Of a DNA stretch of 64,000 nucleotides, positions 29,708 through 38,979 are shown in pieces. Under the pieces are notes generated by a model. The model saw only the letters and a list, made by a program, of their open reading frames with translations. It was not told the DNA's origin and ran no database searches. The stretch is from Mesorhizobium ventifaucium (GTDB taxonomy: Bacteria > Pseudomonadota > Alphaproteobacteria > Rhizobiales > Rhizobiaceae), in NCBI RefSeq assembly GCF_935822925.1, contig NZ_CAKXZS010000012.1, positions 62,001 through 126,000 of the forward strand, given 5' to 3'. The stretch's first letter is position 1, and each line of letters opens with the position of its first letter. Both the position numbers and the translations under genes were made by a program.

Positions 29708-30412
29708 ATGACCGACCTGTCCGCCTTTCCGATCGCCACGCGCTGGCCAGCCAGCCATCCCGACCGCATCCAGCTCTATTCGTTTCCGACGCCGAACGGG
29801 GTAAAAGTGTCGATCGCGCTGGAGGAACTCGGCGTGCCCTACGAGGCGCATGCGGTGAACATCGGCAAGAACGAGAGCTGGACGCCGGAATTCCTGTCGC
29901 TGAACCCGAACGGCAAGATCCCGGCGATGATCGATCCGGACGGCCCGGGCGGCAAGCCGATCGGGTTGTTCGAATCCGGCGCCATCCTGCTCTACCTCAC
30001 CGACAAGACCGGCCGGCTGGTCCCGGCCGACCCGGCGCGGCGTTACGAAACGATCCAGTGGGTGTTCTTCCAGATGGCCTCGATCGGGCCGATGTTCGGG
30101 CAGGTCGGCTTCTTCCACAAATTCGCCGGACGCGAGATCGCCGACAAGCGACCGTTGGCGCGCTATCGCGACGAATCGCGGCGGCTGATCGGTGTGCTCG
30201 ACGCGAGGCTGAAGGGCCGCAGCTGGATCATGGACGACGATTACACCATCGCCGACATCTCGATGCTGGGCTGGGTGCGCAATCTGACCGGTTTTTACCA
30301 GGCAAGGGAGCTTGTCGGCTTCGACGATTTTTCGCATGTCGCAGCATGGCTGGAGCGCGGCCTCGCCCGACCAGCGGTGCAAAGAGGCCTTACCATACCC
30401 GCCAGGGGCTAG
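29708..30412 (+). CDS. Glutathione S-transferase family protein (YghU/YfcG-like)
   Basis: The protein has 234 aa with a thioredoxin-fold N-terminal domain (IQLYSFPTPNGVKVSIALEE; NPNGKIPAMIDPDG; LFESGAILLYLTDKTG) and an all-helical C-terminal domain (YTIADISMLGWVRNL). The ESGA-type glutathione-binding motif is intact. YghU/YfcG-type members act as glutathionyl-disulfide reductases. It follows the ketosynthase by 80 bp on the same strand and may or may not share its transcript. The start at 29708 precedes a short polar N-terminal extension usual for this subgroup. Confidence 0.9.
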   Translation: MTDLSAFPIATRWPASHPDRIQLYSFPTPNGVKVSIALEELGVPYEAHAVNIGKNESWTPEFLSLNPNGKIPAMIDPDGPGGKPIGLFESGAILLYLTDKTGRLVPADPARRYETIQWVFFQMASIGPMFGQVGFFHKFAGREIADKRPLARYRDESRRLIGVLDARLKGRSWIMDDDYTIADISMLGWVRNLTGFYQARELVGFDDFSHVAAWLERGLARPAVQRGLTIPARG

Positions 30413-30440
30413 CTCATCGGTCGCAGGCGCCGAGAAGCGG

Positions 30441-30845
30441 CTACTTTGTCTTGGCTCTGGGTTTTGAACCGCCCTTGCCCATGACGGAAGCGGCTAGGGA
30501 CGCTGCGGTCTTGGCGGTGGCGACAACCGCGCCGGCCGCGACATTGGCCGTCGTCTTCACCGTGCGCATTGCGCTGTCTGCCATCGAGCCGCCGCTTGCC
30601 GATTTCCTCGGCTTGGCAGGTTTTGCCGTGGTCTTGGCTGCGGTCGGCGTCACTTTCTTCGGTGCTGCCTTGCCAAAACTGGGCTTTGCCGCATCCTTGG
30701 AGCGGGCGGCGACGGCTGGGCCAGCACCCGCCTTCGATTCAGTTGCCTTTAATTCAGTCGCCTTCGATCCAGTTGCCCTGGAACGAGTTGCCCTGCCCTT
30801 GCCGGGCGCAGGCTTTCTTGCCTTGGTTGCCATCGGAGTAGCCAT
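30441..30845 (-). CDS. Ala/Lys/Thr-rich basic protein (histone H1-like tail)
   Basis: This 134-aa protein has a very high Lys and Ala content, with AK/PK-type repeats (for example KPSFGKAAPKKVTPTAAKTT) and a short hydrophobic stretch, ANVAAGAVVATAKTAASLAA (residues ~98-117). The basic part could bind nucleic acid or phospholipid. A start at 30833 (second ATG) is also possible. The family is not recognised beyond composition. Downstream is the convergent glutathione transferase gene. Confidence 0.6.
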   Translation of the reverse strand: MATPMATKARKPAPGKGRATRSRATGSKATELKATESKAGAGPAVAARSKDAAKPSFGKAAPKKVTPTAAKTTAKPAKPRKSASGGSMADSAMRTVKTTANVAAGAVVATAKTAASLAASVMGKGGSKPRAKTK

Positions 30846-30934
30846 CGGACAGTTTTCCTCATGTCAGCATCATTGCCGTATCTGACATAACGGCCGGAAA
30901 GTCCTAAGGTTCCAGGCGCCGGCTATTCCGCAAA

Positions 30935-31555
30935 TCAGGCGTGATCGCCGATCACCAGATCGGCGGGGCGGCGGCGGGCAAGCACGCGGTCGATGTTGGG
31001 CATGTCGTTGGAGGCGATCCAGGCGCGGGCGTCCTCATCGGAGCGGCCATGCTCATGCCATCGCTCGAGCAGCCGGCGCTCGAGCTCGGCGCGCGGCACC
31101 TCGACGAAGATCGAGAAATCGAACAGCGGCGCCAGCCGCGACCACGGTTCCTCGTCAAGCAAGAGATAATTGCCTTCGACCAGGATGAACTTGGTGTCGG
31201 CGGCGATGATCGACGCAGCCGCGCGAGAGAGTTCCATGCTGCGATCGAACACCGGAATGGCGATGTCGGGCTCGGCGGCGCGGATGCGCTTCAGCAAGGT
31301 TTCGAAGCCGGCGAAGTCAAAGGATTCCGGAGCCCCCTTTCGCGCGCGCAAGCCGCGCTGCTCGAGCACGGTATCGTCGTAGTGGAAGCCATCCATCGGC
31401 ACGATTTCGGCCGCACCTTCCGGCAGCAGTCCATGCAGGCGGGCCGAAAGCGTCGACTTGCCGGCGCCCGGAGGACCGGCAATGGCAACGACAAAACGCC
31501 GCGCCTTGCCGGCGCGCTTGAAGATGGTGGCGGCGAGGTGAGCGATCTCGGACAT
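30935..31555 (-). CDS. P-loop nucleoside/sugar kinase-like protein (uridine kinase/PanK-like)
   Basis: This 206-aa protein has Walker A AGPPGAGKSTLSARL (~25-39), the substrate region MDGFHYDDTVLEQRGLRARK and a Walker-B-like strand FILVEGNYLLLDE. This layout is shared by uridine kinase, pantothenate kinase and the FrcK-like kinase of rhizobial fructose transport loci. ATG 31555 precedes the conserved segment correctly; the longer frame enters the repeat block. It stands alone between two repeat loci and next to the mutarotase-like gene. The substrate is unknown. Confidence 0.85.
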   Translation of the reverse strand: MSEIAHLAATIFKRAGKARRFVVAIAGPPGAGKSTLSARLHGLLPEGAAEIVPMDGFHYDDTVLEQRGLRARKGAPESFDFAGFETLLKRIRAAEPDIAIPVFDRSMELSRAAASIIAADTKFILVEGNYLLLDEEPWSRLAPLFDFSIFVEVPRAELERRLLERWHEHGRSDEDARAWIASNDMPNIDRVLARRRPADLVIGDHA

Positions 31556-31644
31556 GCGTGATCCCGGGTGATATGTCGGCTGCATCTTGCGACAGTTCGC
31601 GGAAATTTCAAACGCGGATTGAAGGTCGCCCAATTGTCGAGGTC

Positions 31645-31825
31645 GCCGCCGCCCCTCATTGCCCTGCCCGGCATTTCTCCCCGTATAGTGACGGGGAGAA
31701 AGGGCTGGCCGCGATGTTGGCGCCCTTCCTGCAACGCTGGTGATTGGCGAAACCGTCGATAAGAGCGCCCCTCTCCCCGTCACTATACGGGGAGAGGATG
31801 CCGGCAGGCAGGTGAGGGGCAGCGC
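31645..31825. repeat. Inverted pair of intergenic repeat units (locus 2)
   Basis: Two hairpins with ctccccgtatagtgacggggag arms lie in opposite orientation (31675-31700 and 31770-31796). They are joined by a linker with caacgctggtgattggcgaa and accgtcgat. The outer parts are gcccctcattgccctg and gccggcaggcaggtgagggg. The same composite, including the linker, occurs at 33.1 kb, and a related one at 18.9 kb. Confidence 0.8.
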
Positions 31826-31863
31826 AAACGCTGGCAATGAGCGATCGCCTGCGCACAGACCAA

Positions 31864-32970
31864 TCAGACAGGAACGAATTGGCCAATCCGCAGGAAATCG
31901 CCGTCGAAAGCGACATCCCGCGTCGAGCCGTCAGCAGCCGCAATGCGCATATGCCCCTTCGCCGTGGCGATGTCGCGCGGCGGCTCGCCGCCGGATAAGG
32001 GCAGTGCGCCGATGACGTGGCGGAACGAGACATTGCGGCCTTCGCCAAGGGCAAAGGCGGTTGCCACCCCTTCCCGCTTCAGCCAGTTGTCACCCAGCGA
32101 TGCCGCATGGCCGAGCGCGGTGCGGCCGTCCTCGATGCCGAGCACGCCGCGATGGCGGCCGCTCCACGGCGCGTAGTCGCGACCGCCATTGCTGACCCAC
32201 AGCATGGTGACCGGCAGCTCGGCCGGGTTCTTCAGCACCAGAACGAGATCGGCTTCCGCCTTTCGCGCCAGCGCGGTCCAGCCCGGCCCGCCATGGTCGG
32301 CCTCGACCAGCGTGACGAAATCCTCTCGGCTCTGGTCCATGCGGTAGTCGGTCAGGTCAAGCGTGCCGCCATCGGCGGCGGGAAATCGCGTCAGGTCGGT
32401 CGAACGCGCGGGATAGGCGAGCAGGAAACGGCCGCGAGCCGGATCGGGCTCGAGCGGGTCGTCCGGCGTTGCCGCAAACCGCTTCGGCGAGAAAGCCAGC
32501 CTGCCGCCCTCCGTCATCACCGTCATCGGATGATGGGCGACGGAAATCGCGCCGGAACCGCCGGAAAAGACATGCTCCTGGTAGAGAAAGGGATGGTCGT
32601 CGCGCAGGATCAGGATCTTGTCGACCGTCGCGCCCAAAACCTTGTGCTGCAGCCTGAAAACGGCCCGCCAGCCATCGGCGGTCGCCGCGGAGGCGACGAC
32701 ATCCCAGCGGCTGTTGGCCGGCCAGCCGTGCAAGGGCGCTTCCTCGACATCGCTGCGCGAAAACGGCGCGCATAAAAAATCGCCGGCCAGGCGAACGGTG
32801 CCCTCGGGCAGGTCCTGCGGCAGCGTCTCGCGCGGCTCGTCGATCCACGGCGCGCGATGCAGCGGCTTTAGCCGGCGCCCGTCGATATCGACCGTCATGT
32901 CGGCGAGATGGCCGACGGTGAGATCGACCGTTACCGAAATGCCCTTTGCCGTGATCGTGAGCGTTTCCAT
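31864..32970 (-). CDS. Galactose-mutarotase-fold (aldose 1-epimerase-like) protein
   Basis: This 368-aa soluble protein looks mainly beta. Segments such as PFSRSDVEEAPLHGWPANSR, YQEHVFSGGSGAISVAHHP and NPAELPVTMLWVSNGGRDYA fit the galactose-mutarotase-like superfamily, in which His residues act on sugars. I do not see a complete aldose epimerase active site with certainty, so the activity is unproven. ATG 32970 was chosen because upstream codons run into intergenic sequence. The gene lies between two copies of the composite repeat. Confidence 0.6.
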   Translation of the reverse strand: METLTITAKGISVTVDLTVGHLADMTVDIDGRRLKPLHRAPWIDEPRETLPQDLPEGTVRLAGDFLCAPFSRSDVEEAPLHGWPANSRWDVVASAATADGWRAVFRLQHKVLGATVDKILILRDDHPFLYQEHVFSGGSGAISVAHHPMTVMTEGGRLAFSPKRFAATPDDPLEPDPARGRFLLAYPARSTDLTRFPAADGGTLDLTDYRMDQSREDFVTLVEADHGGPGWTALARKAEADLVLVLKNPAELPVTMLWVSNGGRDYAPWSGRHRGVLGIEDGRTALGHAASLGDNWLKREGVATAFALGEGRNVSFRHVIGALPLSGGEPPRDIATAKGHMRIAAADGSTRDVAFDGDFLRIGQFVPV

Positions 32971-33094
32971 GGCGCACCTGCTGATTCTGCCGGCGCCAGC
33001 AAACCCGCTCGGTGGCGGTTGCGCAAGCTGCGGCCGGCATTTCGTATCAGAGACGCCGGGGCACCCTGTGGGAGCGATCATTGCCGGCTGGCGG

Positions 33095-33275
33095 CGCCGC
33101 CCCTCATTGCCCTGCCGGGCATTTCTCCCCGTTTACGGGGAGAAAGAAGCTGGCCGCAATGTCGGCGGCCTTCTTGCGAACGCTGGTGATTGGCGAAACC
33201 GTCGATGACAGCGCCCCTCTCCCCGTTCTACGGGGAGAGGATGCCGGCAGGCAGGTGAGGGGCGGCGCCAACGCC
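33095..33275. repeat. Inverted pair of intergenic repeat units (locus 3)
   Basis: The block has the same layout as locus 2: gcccctcattgccctg, a ctccccgtttacggggag hairpin, the linker cgctggtgattggcgaaacc, then a ctccccgttctacggggag hairpin and gccggcaggcaggtgagggg. The hairpin loops differ (gtttac and gttctac instead of gtatagtgac), so the copies have diverged mainly in the stems. Confidence 0.8.
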
Positions 33276-33396
33276 AGGAGCGTGGCGAATTCAAACCTCA
33301 AGCGATTGCCCTGAAGACCGGCATTAACGAAATGGACGGCGCCATTGGGTTAGGCTAGTTTCCCACTCGTTTCAGCAACGGCTTACCTTCAAAACA

Positions 33397-34281
33397 GTGT
33401 CCAAACCGCGCCTCTTTCAGCTCATCAAAAGATTTGTCGCGGTGTTTGCGCTGCTTGTGCTCGTCGCCGGCTGCGCGACGACGCCGACGGAGACCATGCT
33501 GGCGGTGCCGGCGCCGGCGCAGAAATATGCGGCCATCGTCATCGATGGCAGCACCGGCAGGACACTGTTCGAGGCCAACTCGACGGCGCCGCGCTATCCG
33601 GCGTCGCTGACCAAGATGATGACGCTCTACCTGCTGTTCGAGGCGCTGGAGCAGGGCCGCATCAGCAAGACGACGCTGATCCCGGTCTCGGACAACGCCG
33701 CCAGGCAGCCGCCGACCAAGCTGCGCTTCAGGCGCGGCGAGACGATCGATGTCGAATCGGCGATCCGGGCGATCACCGTCAAATCGGCGAATGACGTGGC
33801 GGTCGCCGTCGCCGAATATCTCGGCGGCAGCGAACAGGCGTTTGCCGCGATGATGACGGCCAAAGCGCGCCAGATCGGCATGCGCAGCACCGTCTTCCGC
33901 AACGCTTCGGGCCTGCCGGACGCCGGCCAGCTGACGACGGCGCGCGACATGGCGGTGCTCGGCACGGCGCTGCGCGCCCGCTTCCCGCAGCATTTCCACT
34001 ATTTCTCGGAAAGCGACTTCATGTTCCGCGGCAGGCTGGTGCGCGGCCACAACGACATGCTCGGCCGCGTGCGCGGCGTCAACGGCATCAAGACAGGCTA
34101 CATCAGAGCCTCAGGCTTCAACATCGTCACCTCCTACGACGCCGACGGCCGCCGGCTGATCCTCGTGGTGATGGGCGCCGACAGCGCGCGCCAGCGCAAC
34201 GACCACGTCGAAGCACTGATCCAGCGCAACCTGTCGCCGGCATCGAACACGACGACGCGGCTGCTGTATGCCGAGCAGTGA
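33397..34281 (+). CDS. D-alanyl-D-alanine carboxypeptidase family lipoprotein
   Basis: This 294-aa serine-type penicillin-binding protein has all three catalytic motifs: S-L-T-K (70-73), S-A-N (130-132) and K-T-G (232-234). The N-terminus has a basic, hydrophobic signal ending in LVAGC, so C26 is probably lipidated and the enzyme anchored at the membrane. It should trim the terminal D-Ala of peptidoglycan pentapeptides. The start is a GTG at 33397, the only plausible start near the signal; the ribosome-binding site is weak. It lacks a PBP5-type C-terminal domain, as is common for short rhizobial versions. Confidence 0.9.
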   Translation: MSKPRLFQLIKRFVAVFALLVLVAGCATTPTETMLAVPAPAQKYAAIVIDGSTGRTLFEANSTAPRYPASLTKMMTLYLLFEALEQGRISKTTLIPVSDNAARQPPTKLRFRRGETIDVESAIRAITVKSANDVAVAVAEYLGGSEQAFAAMMTAKARQIGMRSTVFRNASGLPDAGQLTTARDMAVLGTALRARFPQHFHYFSESDFMFRGRLVRGHNDMLGRVRGVNGIKTGYIRASGFNIVTSYDADGRRLILVVMGADSARQRNDHVEALIQRNLSPASNTTTRLLYAEQ

Positions 34282-34412
34282 GGACTCGGTTCAGGAAACT
34301 CCACGAGTGAGCGAATAATAACCGTTGGTAAACAAGTGTTCGTAGTTTAGTTTTGTCTATTAGGGCAGCGGTGTTCTTCATATTGGGATAGCCGCGCGGA
34401 GGCAAAACCAGC

Positions 34413-35336
34413 TTGGCTGTCAAGATTGTGGTCGCGGTGACGGATGGAGATTGGTTTAAACAACTCCGCCGCCAGCCTGATTTGACCGAGGTTAATTTCT
34501 GGTCGCCATCGCCAAAGGCGTTTCGCGCTTTGCGGCCTGGTGAGCTCTTTCTGTTCAAGCTGCATGCACCGATCAACATGATTGTAGGGGGCGGGGTCTT
34601 TGCCTCCTCTACCATCATGCCGCTATCGTTGGCGTGGGAGGCGTTCGGAACGAACAATGGCGTTACAAGCTTACCGGAAATGCGATCCCGTATCCTCCGT
34701 TATCGCAAGCTCGATCCGCACACGGCTGGACCTGTCGAAATCGGCTGTCGCGTTCTCACGCAGCCCTTCTTTCTTGATGAAAGCCGCTGGTTTTCGCCAC
34801 CGCCGTCTTGGTCAAAGAACATTGTTTCGTTCACGACTTACGGGACTGACGACCCCGAAGGAGCGGCATTGTGGAATACAGTGCAAGATGCAATGGTTCC
34901 GGCTGTTTCCAGCACGGGGTTTTCGGAAGAAAAGTCGCGATTTGGCGAGCCTGCGCTGATACGTCCGCGCCTCGGCCAGGGAGCTTTCAGGCTATTGGTG
35001 ACCGACCTTTATGACCGGCGCTGTGCTATCACGAAAGAACGCACCCTACCGGCTTTGGAAGCCGCCCATATTCGTCCCTATGCCGAAGGCGGAGAACATT
35101 CGCCAAGCAACGGGATTCTGATGCGGCGAGACATCCATAGCCTTTTCGATCAAGGGTATGTAACAGTCACACCAGATCATCGTTTTGAGGTGAGCCGACG
35201 CATCCGCGAGGAATTTGAGAATGGTCGGCATTACTACGAGTTGCATGGATCGGCAATTACCGTTCCTTCGATGATCAGCCAGCAGCCCGACGCAAATGCC
35301 TTGGATTGGCACAATAACAACCGATACTTCGGATAG
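34413..35336 (+). CDS. HNH endonuclease with PUA/EVE-like N-terminal region
   Basis: This 307-aa protein has a C-terminal HNH nuclease domain (YDRRCAITKERTLPALEAAH, then IRPYAEGGEHSPSNGILMRR and DIHSLFDQGY) of the HNH_2 type. The N-terminal ~130 residues (KIVVAVTDGDWFKQLRRQPD; LRPGELFLFKLHAPINMIVG) look like a beta-rich base-reading domain of the PUA/EVE superfamily. Proteins with this plan act as modification-dependent (type IV-like) restriction enzymes, so a phage-defence role is likely but inferred. The start is a TTG at 34413, with GGAGG at 34397-34401. GC content is lower than in neighbours, and the gene lies just upstream of the tRNA-Arg integration hot spot. Confidence 0.78.
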   Translation: MAVKIVVAVTDGDWFKQLRRQPDLTEVNFWSPSPKAFRALRPGELFLFKLHAPINMIVGGGVFASSTIMPLSLAWEAFGTNNGVTSLPEMRSRILRYRKLDPHTAGPVEIGCRVLTQPFFLDESRWFSPPPSWSKNIVSFTTYGTDDPEGAALWNTVQDAMVPAVSSTGFSEEKSRFGEPALIRPRLGQGAFRLLVTDLYDRRCAITKERTLPALEAAHIRPYAEGGEHSPSNGILMRRDIHSLFDQGYVTVTPDHRFEVSRRIREEFENGRHYYELHGSAITVPSMISQQPDANALDWHNNNRYFG

Positions 35337-35540
35337 CTCGCTCACTCTCGCACAAAAATCGGTCGCTACATCCCGCCTCGGCATGCCCGATGCGCGTAGC
35401 AGAAAACGGGCCTGCGACCTCTGCCACTCGGAATTCGCGCAACCTCCCACTTGACCGTTGAAGCGCGCCCCCGCATCAGATAAGAAGCCGTGGCCAGCCG
35501 GTTACCCGGCTGGTTCGTTTTCCGGATCGTCGATCCTGAA

Positions 35541-35617
<77 letters not shown>

Positions 35618-36058
35618 AATAAAATCAATGGTTTAGATTGTAATCGACGATTTCTTTTTTCGAGTTGGTGCCAAACGGTGCCAGAATGTTGCCGAGGGCA
35701 TGAACGGCGATTGCTTCACCGGGATGTATGATCGGTACCAATCGAGCGCATGCGACTTCTGCCAATAGGCATATAAAGAGCCGCCAAACTCGGCATTCGC
35801 TAGGCGCTGATGGGGAGTGGATCCACGCACGGCGTGGGTAGGTCCATTAATGAGTCGCATAGGCGCTGTTGGTCAACTACCTTCAGGACACTATCTTCGT
35901 ATGGCCGCCGGGTCACCAGGGGTAGACGGCACGAGCAGACCGCGCCAAGGCTTCTTCGGCGGCCCGATGCCCGACCTTGACCATTCCGAGTGGTTTGGCA
36001 GGGACATCGAGATGGCGCTGCTAAGACTAGGATCGCGAAAGTTGAGGAGCGTAGCTTG
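35618..36058. other. Gap between tRNA-Arg and small membrane protein gene
   Basis: About 440 bp hold no convincing gene. Several short frames overlap on both strands, none with family character. The first ~20 bp after the tRNA (ataaaatcaatggtttagat) may belong to the attachment site of the integrated element. Confidence 0.5.
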
Positions 36059-36199
36059 ATGAAAACGAAAAACTGGAGCGAACGGCTCGACGCAAGAATC
36101 ATTGAATGGATGAAGCGCGTTCCAGCGCCGCCGCTTTGGCTGTTGCTCGCTATGCAGGGCCTCGCGCTCATCATGATGATAGTGCTTCTGACTTCATAA
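36059..36199 (+). CDS. Small single-span membrane protein (46 aa)
   Basis: The peptide begins MKTKNWSERLDARIIEWMKR and continues with an amphipathic turn and one membrane segment (PLWLLLAMQGLALIMMIVLL). GAGGAG at 36044-36049 precedes the ATG. It lies between the tRNA and the integrase, facing away from the tRNA. Its function is unknown; similar short proteins are frequent cargo next to integrases. Confidence 0.5.
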   Translation: MKTKNWSERLDARIIEWMKRVPAPPLWLLLAMQGLALIMMIVLLTS

Positions 36200-36269
36200 G
36201 ATGAAAGCATGGAGCAGGCGCAAAAGGTTAGGATAGCTCAAGGCATACGACTACCCGGTAGTTCGTCCG

Positions 36270-37424
36270 CTAATCCAAATTCGTTTTCTCAGTTTCGAGA
36301 TCAATGATAGTCGACTTCATGGCCTCGGACGGCAAATGAACATAATTGTAGGCCGTGACGCGGGAGCCGGGCGCGTGGCCTAACCTGGGCTGAAGAATGA
36401 CGTCATCGACTCCACGTTGCTTCAACCAAGTCGCATGCGCTTTCCGAAGCATGTGAGGAGTGATGTGCATCTCTGCGCCGTCGCGTGTAACTCCGGCCTT
36501 TTTGATGGCTGTCGCGAGGGCTTTTTCGAAGTTCCACATTCTGCCACCTCCGCGCCCTAAAAACACAAGGCTTGCCGACGCACTATCGTCTAAAGCTTGT
36601 TTGAGGGCGGCATGCTTGGCCACGACAAGTTCCTTCATGAGGCTCGCGCCAACAAATACGTCACGATCACTGTGGGCTGTCTTCGGTGTCCAGCCAGCTT
36701 TCCGACGGATCAATATCGCGTTGTGGAGTTCATCGACATCCGCCCATGTCAGCGAAAACGCCTCGCCCTTTCTGCAGCCAGTCTCCGCAAGAAAACGAAT
36801 CAACAGAGCAAGGTTAGGAGGCAGAGCGGCCACCACCCTAACGATCTCCTCAATGGTTGGAACGCTGAGCCGCTTCCGTGGCTCAGGAATCGGCTCTACT
36901 TTGGGTATCTTATGGAGAAGATCGTGATCCACAGCCCAACTTAGAATCTGTCGCAGTAAGCGGATTTCGGAGTTGATAGTGGCGGGTGATCGACCGACTG
37001 CGAGCCTGATCTTTTGATAGTCAACGATATCTTTCACCGAGATTCGCTCGATGTCCAGGTCGGCTAATGGGCCAAGCAGCGCCTTCAAGCGAAAAGCATG
37101 CGTTTCGAGTGATATCACCCGCTTCTTCTGCGTAGCTACGCGATCAGCTTGCGTCGCAAGCCATCTTTGAGAGAGTTCAGAGAACGTGATGCCAGCAACA
37201 GGGCGATGGAAGCCCCGGAGTGCTCCATCGATCTGAAGGCTCCGGAGAAGTTGCCTGGCTTCGCTCATGGCTTCGCTTTTCGTATCGAAGCTCCGACGGG
37301 TTCGCCTGCCTTCCAGGGAAACGTGTGGCGGAATATCCAGAAACCACTTCCCAGATTGCTGGCCGTCCCGAACGCGAGGTGCAATGCGAAAGGGACCAAT
37401 CTTGAGCGCTTCGTTATTAGCCAT
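36270..37424 (-). CDS. Tyrosine-type site-specific integrase
   Basis: This 384-aa integrase has an N-terminal SAM-like DNA-binding domain and a C-terminal catalytic domain with the full set R218 (ETGCRKGEAF), H324-x-x-R327 (HMLRKAHATW), H350 (LGHAPG) and a Tyr in AYNYVHL (Y359 or Y361). ATG 37424 overlaps the upstream DNA-binding gene by 8 bp, so the two are coupled. It reads toward tRNA-Arg(CCG), as island integrases do when inserted at a tRNA 3' end. Confidence 0.93.
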   Translation of the reverse strand: MANNEALKIGPFRIAPRVRDGQQSGKWFLDIPPHVSLEGRRTRRSFDTKSEAMSEARQLLRSLQIDGALRGFHRPVAGITFSELSQRWLATQADRVATQKKRVISLETHAFRLKALLGPLADLDIERISVKDIVDYQKIRLAVGRSPATINSEIRLLRQILSWAVDHDLLHKIPKVEPIPEPRKRLSVPTIEEIVRVVAALPPNLALLIRFLAETGCRKGEAFSLTWADVDELHNAILIRRKAGWTPKTAHSDRDVFVGASLMKELVVAKHAALKQALDDSASASLVFLGRGGGRMWNFEKALATAIKKAGVTRDGAEMHITPHMLRKAHATWLKQRGVDDVILQPRLGHAPGSRVTAYNYVHLPSEAMKSTIIDLETEKTNLD

Positions 37425-37872
37425 CTCCCCGCCCCTTCCCCAGCAGGCGCTGAACATGCAGGACTGGATCGAAGACGTCGTTAGATTTGGGTCGGCCCAA
37501 AGAGCGACTTCCAATTTTTGCAACCCGTTGCACCGGGCGCGACCAATTGTCGTCTTTCATGGGACGGGTAGCTACGGCTCGTTCCGAGAGAATGAATGCT
37601 TGCACATCTGCCCTGGAATAGATGGCTCGCTGACCGATCTTAGAAACCGGCAGTCTGTGGCGCGGAATTCGCCGAACGAAATCTAGGCTGCATCCCAGCA
37701 TACGGGCGACATTCTCCGCAAAGAGGTAGTCTCGACCGAGCCCATCCGCATCTGCGAGAAAGCGACCGGGATTCTGCTTCCTATCGAGATCATAGGCTGT
37801 TCTTACGCGCGCCGCGAGGTTCTCGAGCAGAGTCCCCGGCGCCCGATTGCCGTCCAATTTTTTCTCGCGCAT
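37417..37872 (-). CDS. Helix-turn-helix (excisionase/AlpA-like) protein paired with the integrase
   Basis: The protein has about 151 aa. The central part (DYLFAENVARMLGCSLDFVR, then RIPRHRLPVSKIGQRAIYSR and ADVQAFI) has the winged-helix layout of MerR/AlpA-type excisionases. ATG 37872 has AGGGG about 8 nt upstream; an ATG at 37902 and a start at 37938 are alternatives. It overlaps the integrase start and probably controls integration or excision. One copy of the TGCAACCCGTTGCA motif lies within its coding sequence. Confidence 0.7.
   Translation of the reverse strand: MREKKLDGNRAPGTLLENLAARVRTAYDLDRKQNPGRFLADADGLGRDYLFAENVARMLGCSLDFVRRIPRHRLPVSKIGQRAIYSRADVQAFILSERAVATRPMKDDNWSRPVQRVAKIGSRSLGRPKSNDVFDPVLHVQRLLGKGRGDG
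37519..37532. repeat. TGCAAC-GG/CC-GTTGCA palindrome, copy 1 (inverted orientation)
   Basis: TGCAACCCGTTGCA is the exact reverse complement of the consensus TGCAACGGGTTGCA. It lies inside the DNA-binding gene next to the integrase. Confidence 0.7.
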
Positions 37873-38118
37873 TGCCGGCCCCTGAAAAGTTGTCGCGATC
37901 ATCCAAAGGCGTGTCTTGGCTGTGCAGGTGCCAAACACCCCGTGTGAGGCCTAGGGGAAAATGGACTGACTAGCAAGGCGCGCAGTAGGTCAATTTGAAA
38001 ATGTCACCGACCAAAGTGTTTGTCAATTCAATAGCTTACACTCTTTTCGACGGTTGACATGTTCCACCTTGAGGGATAGCTCGCAGTCGAAAAGTATACT
38101 AAGACGAGCACCCACAGC

Positions 38119-38979
38119 GTGAAATCTCAAACCGCCCGCAAAGAGCTGCGCGACTTTGCCTTCGCCGACGACATGGAGTTCCGCCTGTGGACCGTGCTGC
38201 ACGGCTGGCAGAAGTTCGACAAGGCCCGCCCGCAGGACGAGCCGACCGAGGACAACATCGCCGAGCCGCTGGCTGCCTTGAAGGCGATCACCGGCATGGG
38301 CGGCGGCGATCCGTTCGGCGCGCGCGGCGTCTTCGTGATGATGCATCCCCACAAGATGCTGTCGCAGCACCTGGGCATGATCCAGTGCGTGAAGGAATAC
38401 GCCAAGACGTTCGTCGCCGGCCACCGGCGCCTGATCATCCTGACGCCCAACTCCTACTCGCTGCCCGAGGAACTCCAGGACGACGTGGTCATCCTCGACT
38501 ACGACCCGCCCTCCTATGCGGAGCTGCGTGACGTCTACGATCGGCTGATCAACGACGTGCCCGAGGCGCGGCGGCCGAAATACAACGACGCCCAGATCGA
38601 CCAGATTTTGGCGAATGGCGCCGGCATGACGCAGGCCGAGTTCGACAATGCGATCTCGCGTGCCCTGGTCACCAACCGGGCCAAGCTGCCCAACATCCCG
38701 CTCGACGACTTTTGCAAGATGATCGCGGATGTCAAGACGGAGGTGGTCAAGCGCTCGGAGGTGCTCGAGATCATGGAGCCCATCGAGATGTCGGCGGTCG
38801 GCGGCCTCGACAACCTGAAGGACTGGGTCCAGAAGCGGGCCGGCTGCTTCAGCCAGAGAGCCCGGGATTTTGGCGTCGAGCCGCCCAAGGGCATTGCCCT
38901 TATCGGACCCCTCCAAGACGACATCGGCGGTGCCAAGAGATTGAGCAACTCAACGAGGAGTACAGGATTTGACGAGTGA
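38119..38979 (+). pseudogene. Truncated AAA-family ATPase, cut at its Walker A motif
   Basis: A frame of 286 codons starting at a GTG encodes the N-terminal part of an AAA ATPase: an ATPase-associated N-domain (VFVMMHPHKMLSQHLGMIQC; LIILTPNSYSLPEELQDDVV) and a linker ending VEPPKGIALIGP. In intact relatives the next residues would be the Walker A loop (P-G-x-G-K-S/T). Here the sequence changes abruptly to LQDDIGGAKRLSNS and stops, so the ATPase core is gone. The start also appears to lack the first residues of the family. A Hint-HNH gene overlaps its end. I infer a decayed gene, possibly broken by insertion of that element. Confidence 0.7.
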
